From positions 553,878-617,877 of the forward strand of contig NC_009398.2 in NCBI RefSeq assembly GCF_000002875.2: DNA of 64,000 nt. The letters run 5' to 3'. This DNA is from Leishmania infantum JPCM5 (lineage: Eukaryota; Euglenozoa; Kinetoplastea; Trypanosomatida; Trypanosomatidae). Shown here piece by piece: positions 42,001 to 51,754 of the stretch; the first letter of the stretch is position 1, and every line of letters starts with the position of its first letter. Both the position numbers and the translations under genes were made by a program. The notes beneath the pieces were generated by a model. The model did no database searches. It saw nothing but the letters and a program-made list of their open reading frames with translations, and was not told the DNA's origin.

Positions 42001-43161
42001 TCGGCCCTCTGGCAGGAGGCGCTGGAGCGTCGGGATAGCCTCTGGATCGACATGCTGACGGATCGGCGTCCTGCCACCGGCAAGACCGTCGGCGGGGAGG
42101 GCAAGTGGGGGCTGAGAGTGGAGGTGGGCATGAGCCAAAAGCTGATCCTGTGGCTAATGTACGCCTACTGTACGTTCCCGGAAGTGCCGTTTATTATGAA
42201 GGGCGACGATGATACGTATATTAAGGTGCCGCAGTACCTGAGCGACATCCGCTACCTGTGGCGTGGCCGCAAGACACGCGTGCCACCGCCGCACGACGTT
42301 GATACGGAGCACGGCACCGTCGAGAACGCACAGCTCACCAAGTCTACAGAGGAGTGTGTGTACTGGGGCAGCATGCGGCGCTGGAACGGCGAGGTGTACT
42401 TCAGTGCCGGCATGCTCTTGCTGCTCCACCGTCGCCTTGTCCAGGCCGTCGTGGAGGTACGCACGGAGTTCAACAACGATGTGCTGTACCTCGCCGCGGC
42501 TGACTACAGCGCCGCGTACGCCCATTCCTACTACGCGAGCATGATGGACCACGAGGACGTGATGCTGGGCAAGTTGCTGATGGAGCGACGCTTCCGAGCT
42601 GATCGGCTGTGCCCGTTTCGGCGCCACTGGTACGTTTGGGAGGACCTGCAGCGCTTTCACGATCTGCACCGTGGCCGCGTGCGCAACGTGACGTGGGCGT
42701 CTGTCGCTCTGCACCGGTGCCGCCCTGCGGATGCGTATTACCTGCACTACTTCTTTGCCCAGGAGTACCGCTACAGCGGCAGCAGGGGAGCGGCTGAAAG
42801 ATCTGCCCAGGGAGGCCAGGAAGGCGATGCAATACTATGCAACGAGCGTGCGGAGCGCGCGGCACGTCAGGCTGCGCAGAGTTGGGTGGCCGACCGCTTG
42901 CGACCGGTGTTGCAGGCAGGCGGCAACGTTGCGGAGGGTGCCGCACGCAAGCTTGATGCTGCGGCTCTTACAGCAGCGGAGGAGGAGGCTGGATGGTCCA
43001 GTCTTCCCGACGTTCTCTGGGCGGTGCAGAGGGACCGCAGTGTGCACACGCCGCCTTACCTCTCCGACCGTGACGGGGTGGCCATCGACGATGTCGAGTA
43101 CGTGCCGTTCAGCGACGGCGTTCTCGTGTTGAATGGGCTGAAGGCACGCATTCTTTCATGA
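39082..43161 (+). CDS. Phosphoglycan beta-1,3-galactosyltransferase (SCG/SCGL family)
   Basis: About 1,359 residues from the ATG at 39082 (MADGLPSACPCT); an in-frame ATG at 38611 would add 157 residues that cross a splice tract, so I prefer the later one. Type II Golgi topology: a long low-complexity cytosolic/stem part, one membrane helix near residues 487-510 (LLVTFAIACAFFLWWVGLPL), then a lumenal catalytic region. Glycosyltransferase signatures: ALREAQRQTWFKYHE (beta3GalT-like R..QR.TW), the metal-binding DDD in FIMKGDDDTYIKVPQYL (about 1042-1044), YWGSMRRWNGEVYFSAGMLL and MDHEDVMLGKLL. In Leishmania such enzymes add side-chain galactose to lipophosphoglycan repeats, which affects sand-fly binding. 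From memory a family member, SCGL, lies on chromosome 14. Substrate is inferred. Confidence 0.9.
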   Translation: MADGLPSACPCTAKRRTASISAVSTSSVESRHGVRSDAGTSSPESAWGTRRDGVLAHEPPTVVTWRCSDPDPLNRAAAPVFGTSENRIFSAYEGRWQEAEALPASLPVLEGAATVAGAAREQSPTTPAASSAQGPSPFSLTVCGPTAVTAASLTVTAVSRVPKQVQEVAAVSEDEPTLSASGSLKPSRSYSRGRGSATQPYQCEAVGSSQGVHSPSAGGDAAVLATPHGQGRATAQPPLAMSPPALAFRANAEHMNTVGFPTPSPVARKAVAATAAKLSYAARSSASLSYNLSRLLRLCFLRRWCWRAWRVSDSGLLDSHFRRTSSSGRGGGMTDNCFDGDTDGDGSSHRPRSTKAEPRYSVGRLGDCDDDDYYKGRSVSALSRLLMTLWGRSCSAPTQEGGGGRAPTTTAAATRRRRRGMVTARTLLSDGARICITFFLCCCCCPFTKKLLGETTRRRNTVIVATENTTENAMFVLRRAWERHRGLLVTFAIACAFFLWWVGLPLAQAAVVCLLESEELFIARMQYVGLPVALHPPTHTMAVLLQQPTVPPTLVSLRRVSVLPRNGGSGGAAEADPAEVEGMSKSVLRQLFDRYRTRSAALAMEGLRLSYAQRHPRLFFLSSRTLTASQVPSWTLHVVEDGCTECLQGQGYAEAVKGMAVELDQTSPRTAGDDNVSRAAPSQVQGAVFATSNAPLGRIGPMLLAMASVTDDVEVAAELRKWRWLAPVRASEAGKDSPRAPRGSSKCASSTPYLAVLGIPSTDQPARVALREAQRQTWFKYHEVARTETGFDGALLPLYIFGAVEWPALTRQPTGAPVAPSSRDDGERSVRGGGKAAGKPAHLDAAYVSIDSQRLSANPSLLLPHIHDLAAAVELRTATLAAAAGATITADQDAPLLEMPTVTQRRRRMTLRPSWRNERSTDSPCDAIVDQTVRMTVASATPPSLPLLQVAQRLSLPVAPLVTAPARLVCYASSALWQEALERRDSLWIDMLTDRRPATGKTVGGEGKWGLRVEVGMSQKLILWLMYAYCTFPEVPFIMKGDDDTYIKVPQYLSDIRYLWRGRKTRVPPPHDVDTEHGTVENAQLTKSTEECVYWGSMRRWNGEVYFSAGMLLLLHRRLVQAVVEVRTEFNNDVLYLAAADYSAAYAHSYYASMMDHEDVMLGKLLMERRFRADRLCPFRRHWYVWEDLQRFHDLHRGRVRNVTWASVALHRCRPADAYYLHYFFAQEYRYSGSRGAAERSAQGGQEGDAILCNERAERAARQAAQSWVADRLRPVLQAGGNVAEGAARKLDAAALTAAEEEAGWSSLPDVLWAVQRDRSVHTPPYLSDRDGVAIDDVEYVPFSDGVLVLNGLKARILS

Positions 43162-44400
43162 CTACGCAGCCAGGAGAGAGAGGGTGTGCCGCGACCGCCC
43201 GAGGATGCCCGGCGAACACTCCCCTCCCCAGGTGCATTGCGCCGATTCGCATGCGCTGCTCTCGCCATCACGTATCGCCAGCTGCCATTACGACAGATAA
43301 ATTTGTATTCGCGTATGTTTGTGCGCCCATGCGTGCGCGTGCAGACACGCCATTTTGTGTCAGCATCTCTTTCCATGTTGAGGCCCAGACAAAGAAGAAG
43401 AGGACACACGCGAATGTCATCGCATACGTCTTCCCCTCCCCTTTTTGCCCCGCGTTCTCTTCGGCCTGCAGCGATCTGTGTAGATAACCACCCTTCCCTT
43501 CTCTCATCCGAAGTCTGCCCTTGATTCCCCTGTCCATCGCTCCGCCAGCGACCATGCAGAGGCACGGACGCTCGCGTACGGCCACGCGCGCACCGGTCAC
43601 CGGCGGAGCCACTCGCAGTGGGGCAAAAGGGAGCGTAGAAGTGCGGATGGTGACGGGGCGCGGCCGCGACACCATCGCTCTCGCCCCTCCCACCCTCACC
43701 TTTCTGTCTCCCTCACGTGCATAGGTTAGTCCCATATCTTGTCGCCCGCGTTACCTTGTCCATCTCGTCTTTGTCTGTGTGTCGTTTTCTTTTGGTTGTT
43801 CTTGCATGCTGCGCCCCTCCGCTCTTCCCACAATTCCTTCACTCCCTCCCTCCACTGAGCGCACGCATACGCATCCGCTGCCGTTCCCTCCCCCCTATCC
43901 CTCGCGTCCTTCGCGCCAAAGATGAAGAGGCGTCTGCACCGCCGTAGATGCCGCGACGGAGCCTGATGGGTGGCCACGCATGGCTCTTTTTCTTTCCCGC
44001 TTCGCCTTCTCGCTAGGGAGGCGACGTTTGCGTGCGTTGGTGGGAGTGCCTCTGTGCGCGTGCGCGCATTTCGGTGTGAAGGCGGAGCGAGCAAAAGGGA
44101 CAGTGAAAGGGGGCTCGAATGGGATGATTATTGCTGCTGCTGCTGACCACCGTCACCTTACCTCTGATGCAGCTGTGCTCAGCGCCATCATGGGGGGTGC
44201 GGGCAGATGCGGAGTACGTGGCTACGCTACCACGCTAAAATGCCGTACGTTTGGTAGCAGTCTCATGGGCAGCCGACGCGCAACGGTCTTTTTCTCTCCG
44301 TCGAACTCGACAATGCAAGAGGTTGACCACGCAACATCTGCTATCCTGGACACTGCGCGCGATGGAGGACAAGTGCGGGGAGCGCCTTGACAGCGCAACC
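43162..44400. other. Intergenic region after the galactosyltransferase
   Basis: No intact gene. 43980-44390 has an open plus-strand frame of weakly coding-like composition (MQEVDHATSAILDTARDGG) directly before the decayed paralogue and may be its 5' remains, but I could not align it. Confidence 0.45.
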
Positions 44401-44900
44401 TAAAAGGGCGCACTGGTGCGCCACGGGGCGGTTGGTGTCGAAGAACTCGTGGGTACGCTCGCTACGACGTGTACGCCGCTTGCACTGATCGACCCCATGC
44501 TGATTGCAATGACGAGTGTGACGTACAACGTGTATGCCACCGCCGAGCTGCGGCTGTGGCCGTGTGTGAGCCACTCGTTCGCATCGCGTCGCCGCTTGTG
44601 CAGCTTTTCATCAGCTGCACCGCCCTCGCACCCCGTAGTGACAGGGTATTGCGCCAGCGGATCGACCAGTGTGGGCAGTGATGTGCGAGGTACCGCGTTC
44701 GACGTGGCTGAGCTACCTGGAAGTGATGCGCAGCGAGAGCAACTTCAACGACCCTCTACTTAATCTTCACGTTGTTGCGGCTGCAAGGCGCAACGACGGT
44801 TGAGCAGGCGGAAGGGGAGTAACGATGGCGGCGCTAGTGTCGGCGGTCGCCGAGCTGCAAGCCGCGACTAGGCAGCGGTGAGCAGAAACGTTGTCCTCGC
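44400..44900 (+). pseudogene. Decayed galactosyltransferase paralogue fragment
   Basis: The frame opened at 44416 reads LIDPMLIAMTSVTYNVYATA then ELRLW. The intact galactosyltransferase upstream has RIGPMLLAMASVTDDVEVAA then ELRKW (its stretch at about 41173-41250). About half of ~37 aligned residues are identical. Further on, FNDPLLNLHVVAAARR in another frame resembles ANPSLLLPHIHDLAAAVELR of the intact enzyme. Several frameshifts and stops intervene. The fragment corresponds to the region before the DDD motif and has no catalytic part left. It is diverged enough to be an old, separate paralogue and not a recent duplicate. Confidence 0.6.
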
Positions 44901-44939
44901 TGCATTTCTTGTTCTTTTGCTCTTCACGTATCGCCACCC

Positions 44940-45470
44940 TTCAGGACAAGGGATGCCTCCGCGTGGTATCACAGGGACACACCAGTGCCACCACTCCGTG
45001 ACGGGAGGCCACGCAGCACCCTCCCACTCTTCCTGCGAATGCCAAAGCACTTCTGGTGGTGACAGGGCCAGGCGCCTACGGCGTGGCGAGGCTAGAGCCG
45101 GTTTATCGTTGCTGATGTCGGCGGCGAGGTCCTGGCTGGCGCCACGTCGGGGCGACCTGCGACATTGAGCACGTCTACATTATGCATATCGTGGACGAGG
45201 CGCCAACGTGAGGCACCGATGACGGAAGCATAAGGAGAGCACCCCGAATTCGCGCCATCGAGTCCTCCAGACCTCCACGTGGAGAGTCACCACACCACAT
45301 TGTGGAATGCCGCGGTGTAAAGCGATTGAAAGAGAAACACGCCACACTGGCAGGGTGTCCGGGGCCTCAGAGGGTCCTGGCCCCAAGCCGGCCAACCTCC
45401 CCCCATGAGCTCATCCGGCATTCAGCCGGACCAGACCCTGTTATCAGCACCACAGAGACGCCATCGCCTC
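44940..45470 (+). repeat. Decayed copy E of the ~600-bp repeat
   Basis: Patches match copies A-D in the same order: AATGCC...CTTCTGGTGGTG-CAGGG, AGGCGCCTAC-GCGT, GATGTCGGCGG-GAGGTCCTG, TGGCGCC-CGTCGG-GCG. Between and after them the sequence has drifted. The orientation is the same as A, B and D. Its divergence contrasts with the near identity of the other four copies. Confidence 0.6.
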
Positions 45471-46306
45471 CTGCCCTCGAGCAGGACCGCGAAGGCCGCT
45501 CCTTCGGATTACGGCATGTAGTCCACACGAGTGGTCTGTCTGGCGCCGATTGAGCAGCACGTATGCAAAGGAAGGATGAGAAAGAACAGGATGAGCCCAT
45601 CAGACGCATGGCCCTGATTCGACAGCAGGCCAGCTCGTCGTAGGCGTCCAGCATGTAGGTGTACTGCGGCGGAGGTGAGAGAACTGCGATTGTGTATGCG
45701 CATGGGTGCGGACTTGTAGTAGAATGGTACGCTGAAAGAAAAGGTACTGCACCGCGGGAAGCGGCGCTTTTCATCCACTCTCCTCCCCAGACTAATACCC
45801 ACTACTATCCACCGGTGTGCTCGAGGCGCTGCTGATCCCAACGTCAAAAGAGCAGCTTGGCGCGGTGGCGGGACGAGGCGAAAGCTTGCATGTATCTCGA
45901 TGCGTCCGACTTCTCTCCATTTGCCTTCACACACGGCTGAACGGCCACGGCCGTACTTTTGCATATCCGCTCGGGCCTGTGCATCCCTCAGATCTTTTCC
46001 GGGCAACGTACGCGCCAATCGATTTTTTGTGGCGATCGCGTTACTCACGGCGTGCACACCCTCGCCCAGCGTCGGGAGCGCTGCCCGCGTGTGCGGGTGC
46101 ATTTCTCCTTGAATGCGTGTAGGTGCAGAAGGAACCGCGAATACTCCTGGCGCCGGCCGCTGCCACCCTATCGTTTGAGCTGAATCGTCTTTGTGCTCCA
46201 GCGTTTAACGACGGGGTACGCACAGCAGGCCCCCCCCCCACCCCACCTTCTATTGGGGTCACACACGGATCTGCACAAACACATATCACTCCCTTACGCC
46301 GCCATC
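45471..46306. other. Leader region of the NEK kinase
   Basis: No gene seen. A C-run at about 46231-46239 precedes the start. The kinase frame is open upstream without an ATG. Confidence 0.5.
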
Positions 46307-47974
46307 ATGGAGAAGTATACGAAAGTGAAGAATATTGGCAAGGGCAACATGGGCACCTGCACCCTTGCCCGCAACAACGAGGACGGCAAGTACTACGTCA
46401 TCAAGCAGGTTGATCTCACGCGGATGAGCAAGAAGGACCGGCAGCAGAGCCTGAACGAGGCGCGAGTGCTGAGTTCACTGCGACACCCGAACATCATCAA
46501 CTATGTTGACAGCTTTCTAGCCCGCAAGTCGGACAACCTGTGCATTGTGATGGAGTACGCCGAAAGCGGCGACGTCTGCACGCGCCTAAAGAAGAATTAC
46601 GGTGTAAACGTGCCGGAGCGGCAAGTGTTGGACTGGCTCATACAGCTGGTGCTGAGTCTCGACTACGTGCATCAGCGCAAGATCCTTCACCGCGATGTCA
46701 AGACGCAGAACATCTTCCTCACACACGAAAACCTCATCAAACTAGGCGACTTTGGCATTGCTCGCACGCTGGCAAACACGTACGACCAGGCCCAGACGTT
46801 TGTCGGCACACCTTACTACCTGTCCCCCGAGCTGATTTTGGAGCAGCCCTACGACCACCGTAGCGATGTGTGGGCACTCGGCGTAGTCCTGTACGAGATG
46901 CTCACGCTCAAGCACCCTTTCAATGCAAAGGACATGAAAGGACTGCTGCAGCGCATCCTCGCTGTGCATTATGATCCTCTACCAACCGTGTACAGCGCCG
47001 AGTTGCGGGACATAGTGGCGCGGATGCTGGTGCGGGACCCAGCTGGACGGATCAAGCTGGACGACATCTTGCAGATACCGATAGTTCGTGAGCGCATTCG
47101 GCAGTGGCTCAAAGAGCCCGACGTAGTACCGCAGCACTACGTACGCTCCCTCTGCAAGCACCACCTGCTGCCGGATTTCCAGGATGAGGCAACTGCTGTG
47201 CCCTCCACCAGGTCCGCCGCAAGGGCTGCCGCGGCCATGGCGCACGAAGAGTGGCGCACCACCTCTGAGGCCACCCCAGCCCAGACGGATGGGGACGTCT
47301 TCGCCCGCAACGATACTGGCACGCGTCCGCACGCGACGCCAGGTGGGCCCTTCTCCATCCCCTCCACAGCTGCGCGTGCAGCGGCGTCGGCTTGTACCTC
47401 AAGTGCAGACAATGGATCTTCGGACGGGGTGCGACCATCCATGCCGGCTCTGAAGCCGTATAGTAACCTGCCGCAGCTGGGAGTGGCGCCACCGCAGCTG
47501 TACGCGCCCCAACTGCCACAAATATATCCACGGGTGCAGAGCAACAACAGAGCTCCTAGCCCCTCGCGACTATTCAGATCACCTTTTAGCACTCCCAGTC
47601 TCGCACGATCGGCGGCGCTGCCGATCTCTCGGCAGCAAGGCGATCTCGTGGGCCAATCTTCTCCAGCGCCGCTGCCGTTTCAGCGACCTTCTGCTCGCGC
47701 CAAGGCTCCCAGTAGGCCCTACGCACGCCCCTACGTGGCGCAGCCCCACCTGTCCCCATCGCCCGCCTACCTTGTCGCGGCCAACCCACGCAAGAATCCG
47801 AGCGACATGCGGCGTCAGCAAGGCAGCAGGCCCTCAGGCCCCTACCTGAACCCTCTGTTTTCTGCGCCTCGCCAGATGGCGCCCGGGTGCAGGCCACTAG
47901 CTCCTCCCCTCCCACCGCCGCCCGACATCAAGGCAATGCTGCAGCGCGCCGCCGCCGAGCGTGCACGACGCTGA
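46307..47974 (+). CDS. NIMA-related (NEK) serine/threonine protein kinase
   Basis: 555 residues from ATG (MEKYTKVKNIGKGNMGTCTL). The kinase domain spans about 4-260 and is complete: GKGNMG loop, K33 in YVIKQVD, ILHRDVKTQNIFL (HRD 128-130), LGDFGIAR (DFG from 148), VGTPYYLSPELILEQPYD and DVWALGVVLYEMLTLKHPF. GTPYYLSPE and RTLANTYDQAQTFVG are typical of NEKs, which in trypanosomatids are a large family controlling flagellum, basal body and cell division. The remaining ~290 residues are proline-, alanine- and serine-rich, with a run of PPLPPPPDIKAMLQRAAAER at the end; no coiled coil is evident. Confidence 0.93.
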   Translation: MEKYTKVKNIGKGNMGTCTLARNNEDGKYYVIKQVDLTRMSKKDRQQSLNEARVLSSLRHPNIINYVDSFLARKSDNLCIVMEYAESGDVCTRLKKNYGVNVPERQVLDWLIQLVLSLDYVHQRKILHRDVKTQNIFLTHENLIKLGDFGIARTLANTYDQAQTFVGTPYYLSPELILEQPYDHRSDVWALGVVLYEMLTLKHPFNAKDMKGLLQRILAVHYDPLPTVYSAELRDIVARMLVRDPAGRIKLDDILQIPIVRERIRQWLKEPDVVPQHYVRSLCKHHLLPDFQDEATAVPSTRSAARAAAAMAHEEWRTTSEATPAQTDGDVFARNDTGTRPHATPGGPFSIPSTAARAAASACTSSADNGSSDGVRPSMPALKPYSNLPQLGVAPPQLYAPQLPQIYPRVQSNNRAPSPSRLFRSPFSTPSLARSAALPISRQQGDLVGQSSPAPLPFQRPSARAKAPSRPYARPYVAQPHLSPSPAYLVAANPRKNPSDMRRQQGSRPSGPYLNPLFSAPRQMAPGCRPLAPPLPPPPDIKAMLQRAAAERARR

Positions 47975-49741
47975 CAACAATTCGCGCAGCAGACGGGGAG
48001 GTCCCCCACGCAGACAAGCAAACCAAAAGGCACGCCAAACAAAGGGCGTAGGTGCGTCATGTGTCCTAATATTCTGCAAATCGCTCTGCTAAAGCTGCTC
48101 TCCTCCATCATCGCACCACCTTTAGGGTGGGTGTCGCACGTTTGCTTGTGCGCGTCACCGTCAGGCTCTCACCCGTTCCCCTCCGGAACACCACCCGTTG
48201 AGATGGCTTCTCTTCTCTCGCGCTCCCCCTTCCTCATTATGTGATTCTTCCATTGCACCTTTTTTTATTATTGTTTCCCCCCTCCCCTCCTCCTCCCGCT
48301 CGCTGTGTGTGCGTGTGTGTGTGTGTGTCAGTGGTGGCTACCCGTGCTTCATTGTCGGCTTTGTTGTTGTTGCTTCCTCTACTTTTCATTTCCACGATGC
48401 ATATAGGTCCATGTCCGGTGGCACTGCGCCGCTTCGATCGTCCTCCTCCCCATTCCTTTTTTTTGAATAGCTGTGTGCCCTCTGTTTTCCAATCCTATCT
48501 ATTCACGACCGCCTCACCCTCTGCTCATTGTTCCTCTCACACGTCTGTTTCTCTCTCTGTGTGCGCTTGCCTGCGTCTGCGTGTATATGCGTGCTCTTCT
48601 TCGTTGTGGAACGATCGGCACCTTCGTTTATGACTTCTCTATCATAGCTTCGGGCTTCGCCTCCTTCCGCCAACACACTGGCACAGACGCACCCACACCT
48701 AACTACCCCTCCCCCCCCCCCCCACACACACGTACACATACACATACACATGCAGCCTCCCTCCCTCCGTCTTTTGTTTGTCGACTTCCTCCCCCTTTTC
48801 GCTCTTCTCTGATACTAGGGTTGCGTGCGTGTATGTGCTGGTGAAAGGAGGTGAGTTGTGGGCTCTTTGTTGTGTTCTCACACTCCTCCTACTTTTCTGT
48901 TTGGTTGCCGTTCTTATCTTTTCTGGAACACACATTGTGTGCAGATCGCTTGATGTGTGCGTATGTGGTCGTGAAGGTTGGAGGACATCTCTAAACCTGT
49001 GCAGACGCGTTGCAACGTGATTTGTGTCTGTTATAGCGGGGAATTTGAAGTGGAGCGATCATGCGGCGCATCTACTCACTTTCCCTCTCTATCTTTCTTT
49101 CGATTGCACCATGGAGTACTCACGCGCCTACCAGCGTCATCAGCCCAGCGACATTTCGCGTTTGTGTCCGCCGTTACATCACAGCCGCTGCAAGGATGCT
49201 CGCAGCTAAACCTGCGCGTGAGCAGCAAAGTACCAACCTCGCTCTTCATGAAGGAGAAGCGTCCGAATGCGCTCTCGGTGGAGGCTCTCCTGCGATCCTC
49301 TTTCTCACTACCGAAGGCGTTGTCGCAGCCCAGCCCGACCCCCTTCCCCTCCCCTCACTACGGTCACGTTCTCCTCTCGACAGTTTTTCATCACCACTAA
49401 TCATCTTCCTCGTCTCTCCACCACAGTGCCGCCGCCAACTCGGCCTCCTTTTTTTTGACTGTTCGGTCGGCGACGACAAGCCGCTCCAGCACGCGTGTGG
49501 AGTGGAGGACGATACTTCAACAAAAACCTTCTCCACTCGCCTTTGCGTCAACACGTTGCTCCGGGAAGAAGTTCGCTGCTGTTGACGCCCCCCCCCTCCC
49601 CCACCGAAGCACTCGTTTAAGGCTGCTCTGCTTCATACACGCTGACACATCGGCAGCACGCCACAGCTGCTTCTCCCGCCACATCCTCCGTTCAAGGCAA
49701 AACAGCGAAACGTCATTTGCCGTCTTTCGCATTGCTCCGTA
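47975..49741. other. Long intergenic region, no gene seen
   Basis: 1.8 kb of UTR-like sequence: (GT)n near 48309-48329, C12 near 48711-48722, T8 near 48459-48466 and 49450-49457. No supported coding region on either strand. Confidence 0.6.
48309..48329. repeat. (GT)n microsatellite
   Basis: Imperfect GT run in the 3' spacer of the NEK gene. Confidence 0.75.
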
Positions 49742-51754
49742 ATGGACGGCGTGAAGTGGGGCGAGGCGGAAGAGGAGCTGACGCACTACTTGCGCGAGGA
49801 GCCCCCGCGCGTCTCGGCTCTCCCCGTGAGCATCCGCTATCGGACGTTTGCGCCACCAGCGCAGGACACGCGCGTTCGCGCCGGACGATCTGTCCACGAC
49901 TTTTACCTGTACCGCCGCCGCCGCCTGGACTCGGCCATCGACGCAGAGCTGACTGCTTCCGGCCTCTCGCTGGTGCAACCTCTGCAGCGCGTACTGACTG
50001 ACTCCTTTGCGATTGCGCAGCGGCAGCAGGCGACGTACCAATGGCTCGCGCAGCGCCATACTGCTGATGAAATTCTCCATCGCTTTGCCGTGGACAGGAA
50101 GCTCAACGCGGCGCCGTGCCTAGCCGCCGTGAACCGCTCGCTGAGTGTTCTCGGTCGTGAAGGCGGGGCAGATGCCGTGCTTGACGTTCTGGAGGATGTG
50201 CTGTTGGATACCGCTATCATCCCCCTCAGCACTCTGCTTGGTGCCATCAAGGCGCTGCCTAGCCACCCTGTGCGAGCAGCCCGCGTCGCACTCACCTTCA
50301 AGGGTTCGCTGGGGTCACAGATGGTGCCCCCGAGCGTGTGGGGTAACCTCGGCGCCGCCCTCGCACAGGCGTCACTGCAGATGCCAAAGCCCCTAGAGGA
50401 TCACTTCATGGAGCTGTTTGAGCGCGTCCTGGCGATGGTTAGCGCGTCGACAGGTCGGCTGAGCGAATCGCTCGTGGTGGCATTTGGCCGGTGTTTGCTT
50501 GCCAGTAGCAAGCCCTGCGCCGCAGCTATGCACCTCGTCCGCGAGGAGCTGCTCAGCGGCCGTAGTCGCGATGGCTTTACTGGTGCACCACTGTACCTCG
50601 GCGCCTTTCTGAGCGATCTCCTCGTGGGACTGTGCTGCGAAGACGAGAAACTTGGGACATACCGGCACTCTAGCGCTGACACAGATACCCTGACCTTTGC
50701 GTGTGATGTCATCAAGTACGCGTTCGCCGTGCGTGTGCAGTTGGCGCCGAGAGTCTTCGACGAAGTGCTCGCCTTGTGTGAGCGACGGAAGGAGTACTAC
50801 CGCATGTGCATTTTGTTTGTGTCTATGTGCGTCTTGTCGACTCCATCGCTGGTGTCCTTGCTCCGAGTGGTGGAAGTGGTGACGCAGATTTCCGATCTGC
50901 GCACGCCGGTGCAGCGTCTTTTGCCATTTAGCTGCACCGACTTCTTCCTGTGGTGCTTGCAGCGGTACCCTGTACTGTATCAGTCACCGGTGGAGTCCCA
51001 GAGTCAGCAGAAGGCCACACGACGGGTTTGTGCGCTGCTCGGCTGTCTCGCCGTGGAGGAAAGCAACGCAGAAAAGCTGCCTGCTTTGCTGAAGGTCCTT
51101 ACGCACGATGAGGGAGTGGGTTCTATCATGGCCGCTAGTGCGGTGTCGGCGGCTGTGCGTCGGTTTCGTGAGCTGCACTGTCCCGCTGGCAACGCTGTCT
51201 TTGCCGCCCTCCAGGCCCAGCACGAGGCGGTCCTAGCGGCGGTGTTGGAGATGCCTTCGAGGCCGACCAGTCCGGCGGCTTCGGCGCCCGCAGCCACCGT
51301 CACCGTTGAACTCCGTCGACTCCTGCCCTCGGAGTCGGTGTACTGCACAGTGCTGAGCGCCGCTGCTCTGGCCACGCTGGCGAGTCGCCCGGCCGCGGAG
51401 CAGGCGTTTGTGCGCATGATGGAGTCGTATCAGCGCAAGTGCGGCGCCGTCGCGCTCCTCCCGTTCGAGTGTGTCTGTGCTTCCTTTGGGCTGCCGGATG
51501 GCGCGGTCAGGATGCTGCGCACGTGGCACCGCGAGTACACCTGGCTGGCTGTCTTACCTCTTGGGCTTTCCCTGCAGCTCGATGGCGTGACTGCCTGCGA
51601 GGTGTGCTGCGCCGCCTTCACTGCTACTCAGCAGGTGCACAAAAAGGTCATTTTCATCTGTGGCAGCGAGGCCGAGGCAGTAGCGGCAAAGGAAACGAAC
51701 GTAGAGCCGCTGATTGTGATGGAGGCTCTGGTGAGGCGTTTGTTGGGTCAGTGA
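49742..51754 (+). CDS. Hypothetical protein, helical-repeat (possibly PPR-like)
   Basis: 670 residues, no recognised motif. It is almost wholly helical and built of amphipathic segments such as LSTLLGAIKALPSHPVRAAR, VWGNLGAALAQASLQMPKPL, FDEVLALCERRKEYYRMCIL and YCTVLSAAALATLASRPAAE. This pattern and the aromatic/hydrophobic spacing recall degenerate PPR or other alpha-solenoid proteins common in kinetoplastid organelle RNA metabolism, but no clean 35-residue repeat can be counted. The last ~90 residues (LGLSLQLDGVTACEVCCAAF, VIFICGSEAEAVAAKE) look like a compact alpha/beta end, perhaps PIN- or Rossmann-like. No obvious presequence. Even GC-rich codon use supports a real gene. Confidence 0.75.
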   Translation: MDGVKWGEAEEELTHYLREEPPRVSALPVSIRYRTFAPPAQDTRVRAGRSVHDFYLYRRRRLDSAIDAELTASGLSLVQPLQRVLTDSFAIAQRQQATYQWLAQRHTADEILHRFAVDRKLNAAPCLAAVNRSLSVLGREGGADAVLDVLEDVLLDTAIIPLSTLLGAIKALPSHPVRAARVALTFKGSLGSQMVPPSVWGNLGAALAQASLQMPKPLEDHFMELFERVLAMVSASTGRLSESLVVAFGRCLLASSKPCAAAMHLVREELLSGRSRDGFTGAPLYLGAFLSDLLVGLCCEDEKLGTYRHSSADTDTLTFACDVIKYAFAVRVQLAPRVFDEVLALCERRKEYYRMCILFVSMCVLSTPSLVSLLRVVEVVTQISDLRTPVQRLLPFSCTDFFLWCLQRYPVLYQSPVESQSQQKATRRVCALLGCLAVEESNAEKLPALLKVLTHDEGVGSIMAASAVSAAVRRFRELHCPAGNAVFAALQAQHEAVLAAVLEMPSRPTSPAASAPAATVTVELRRLLPSESVYCTVLSAAALATLASRPAAEQAFVRMMESYQRKCGAVALLPFECVCASFGLPDGAVRMLRTWHREYTWLAVLPLGLSLQLDGVTACEVCCAAFTATQQVHKKVIFICGSEAEAVAAKETNVEPLIVMEALVRRLLGQ

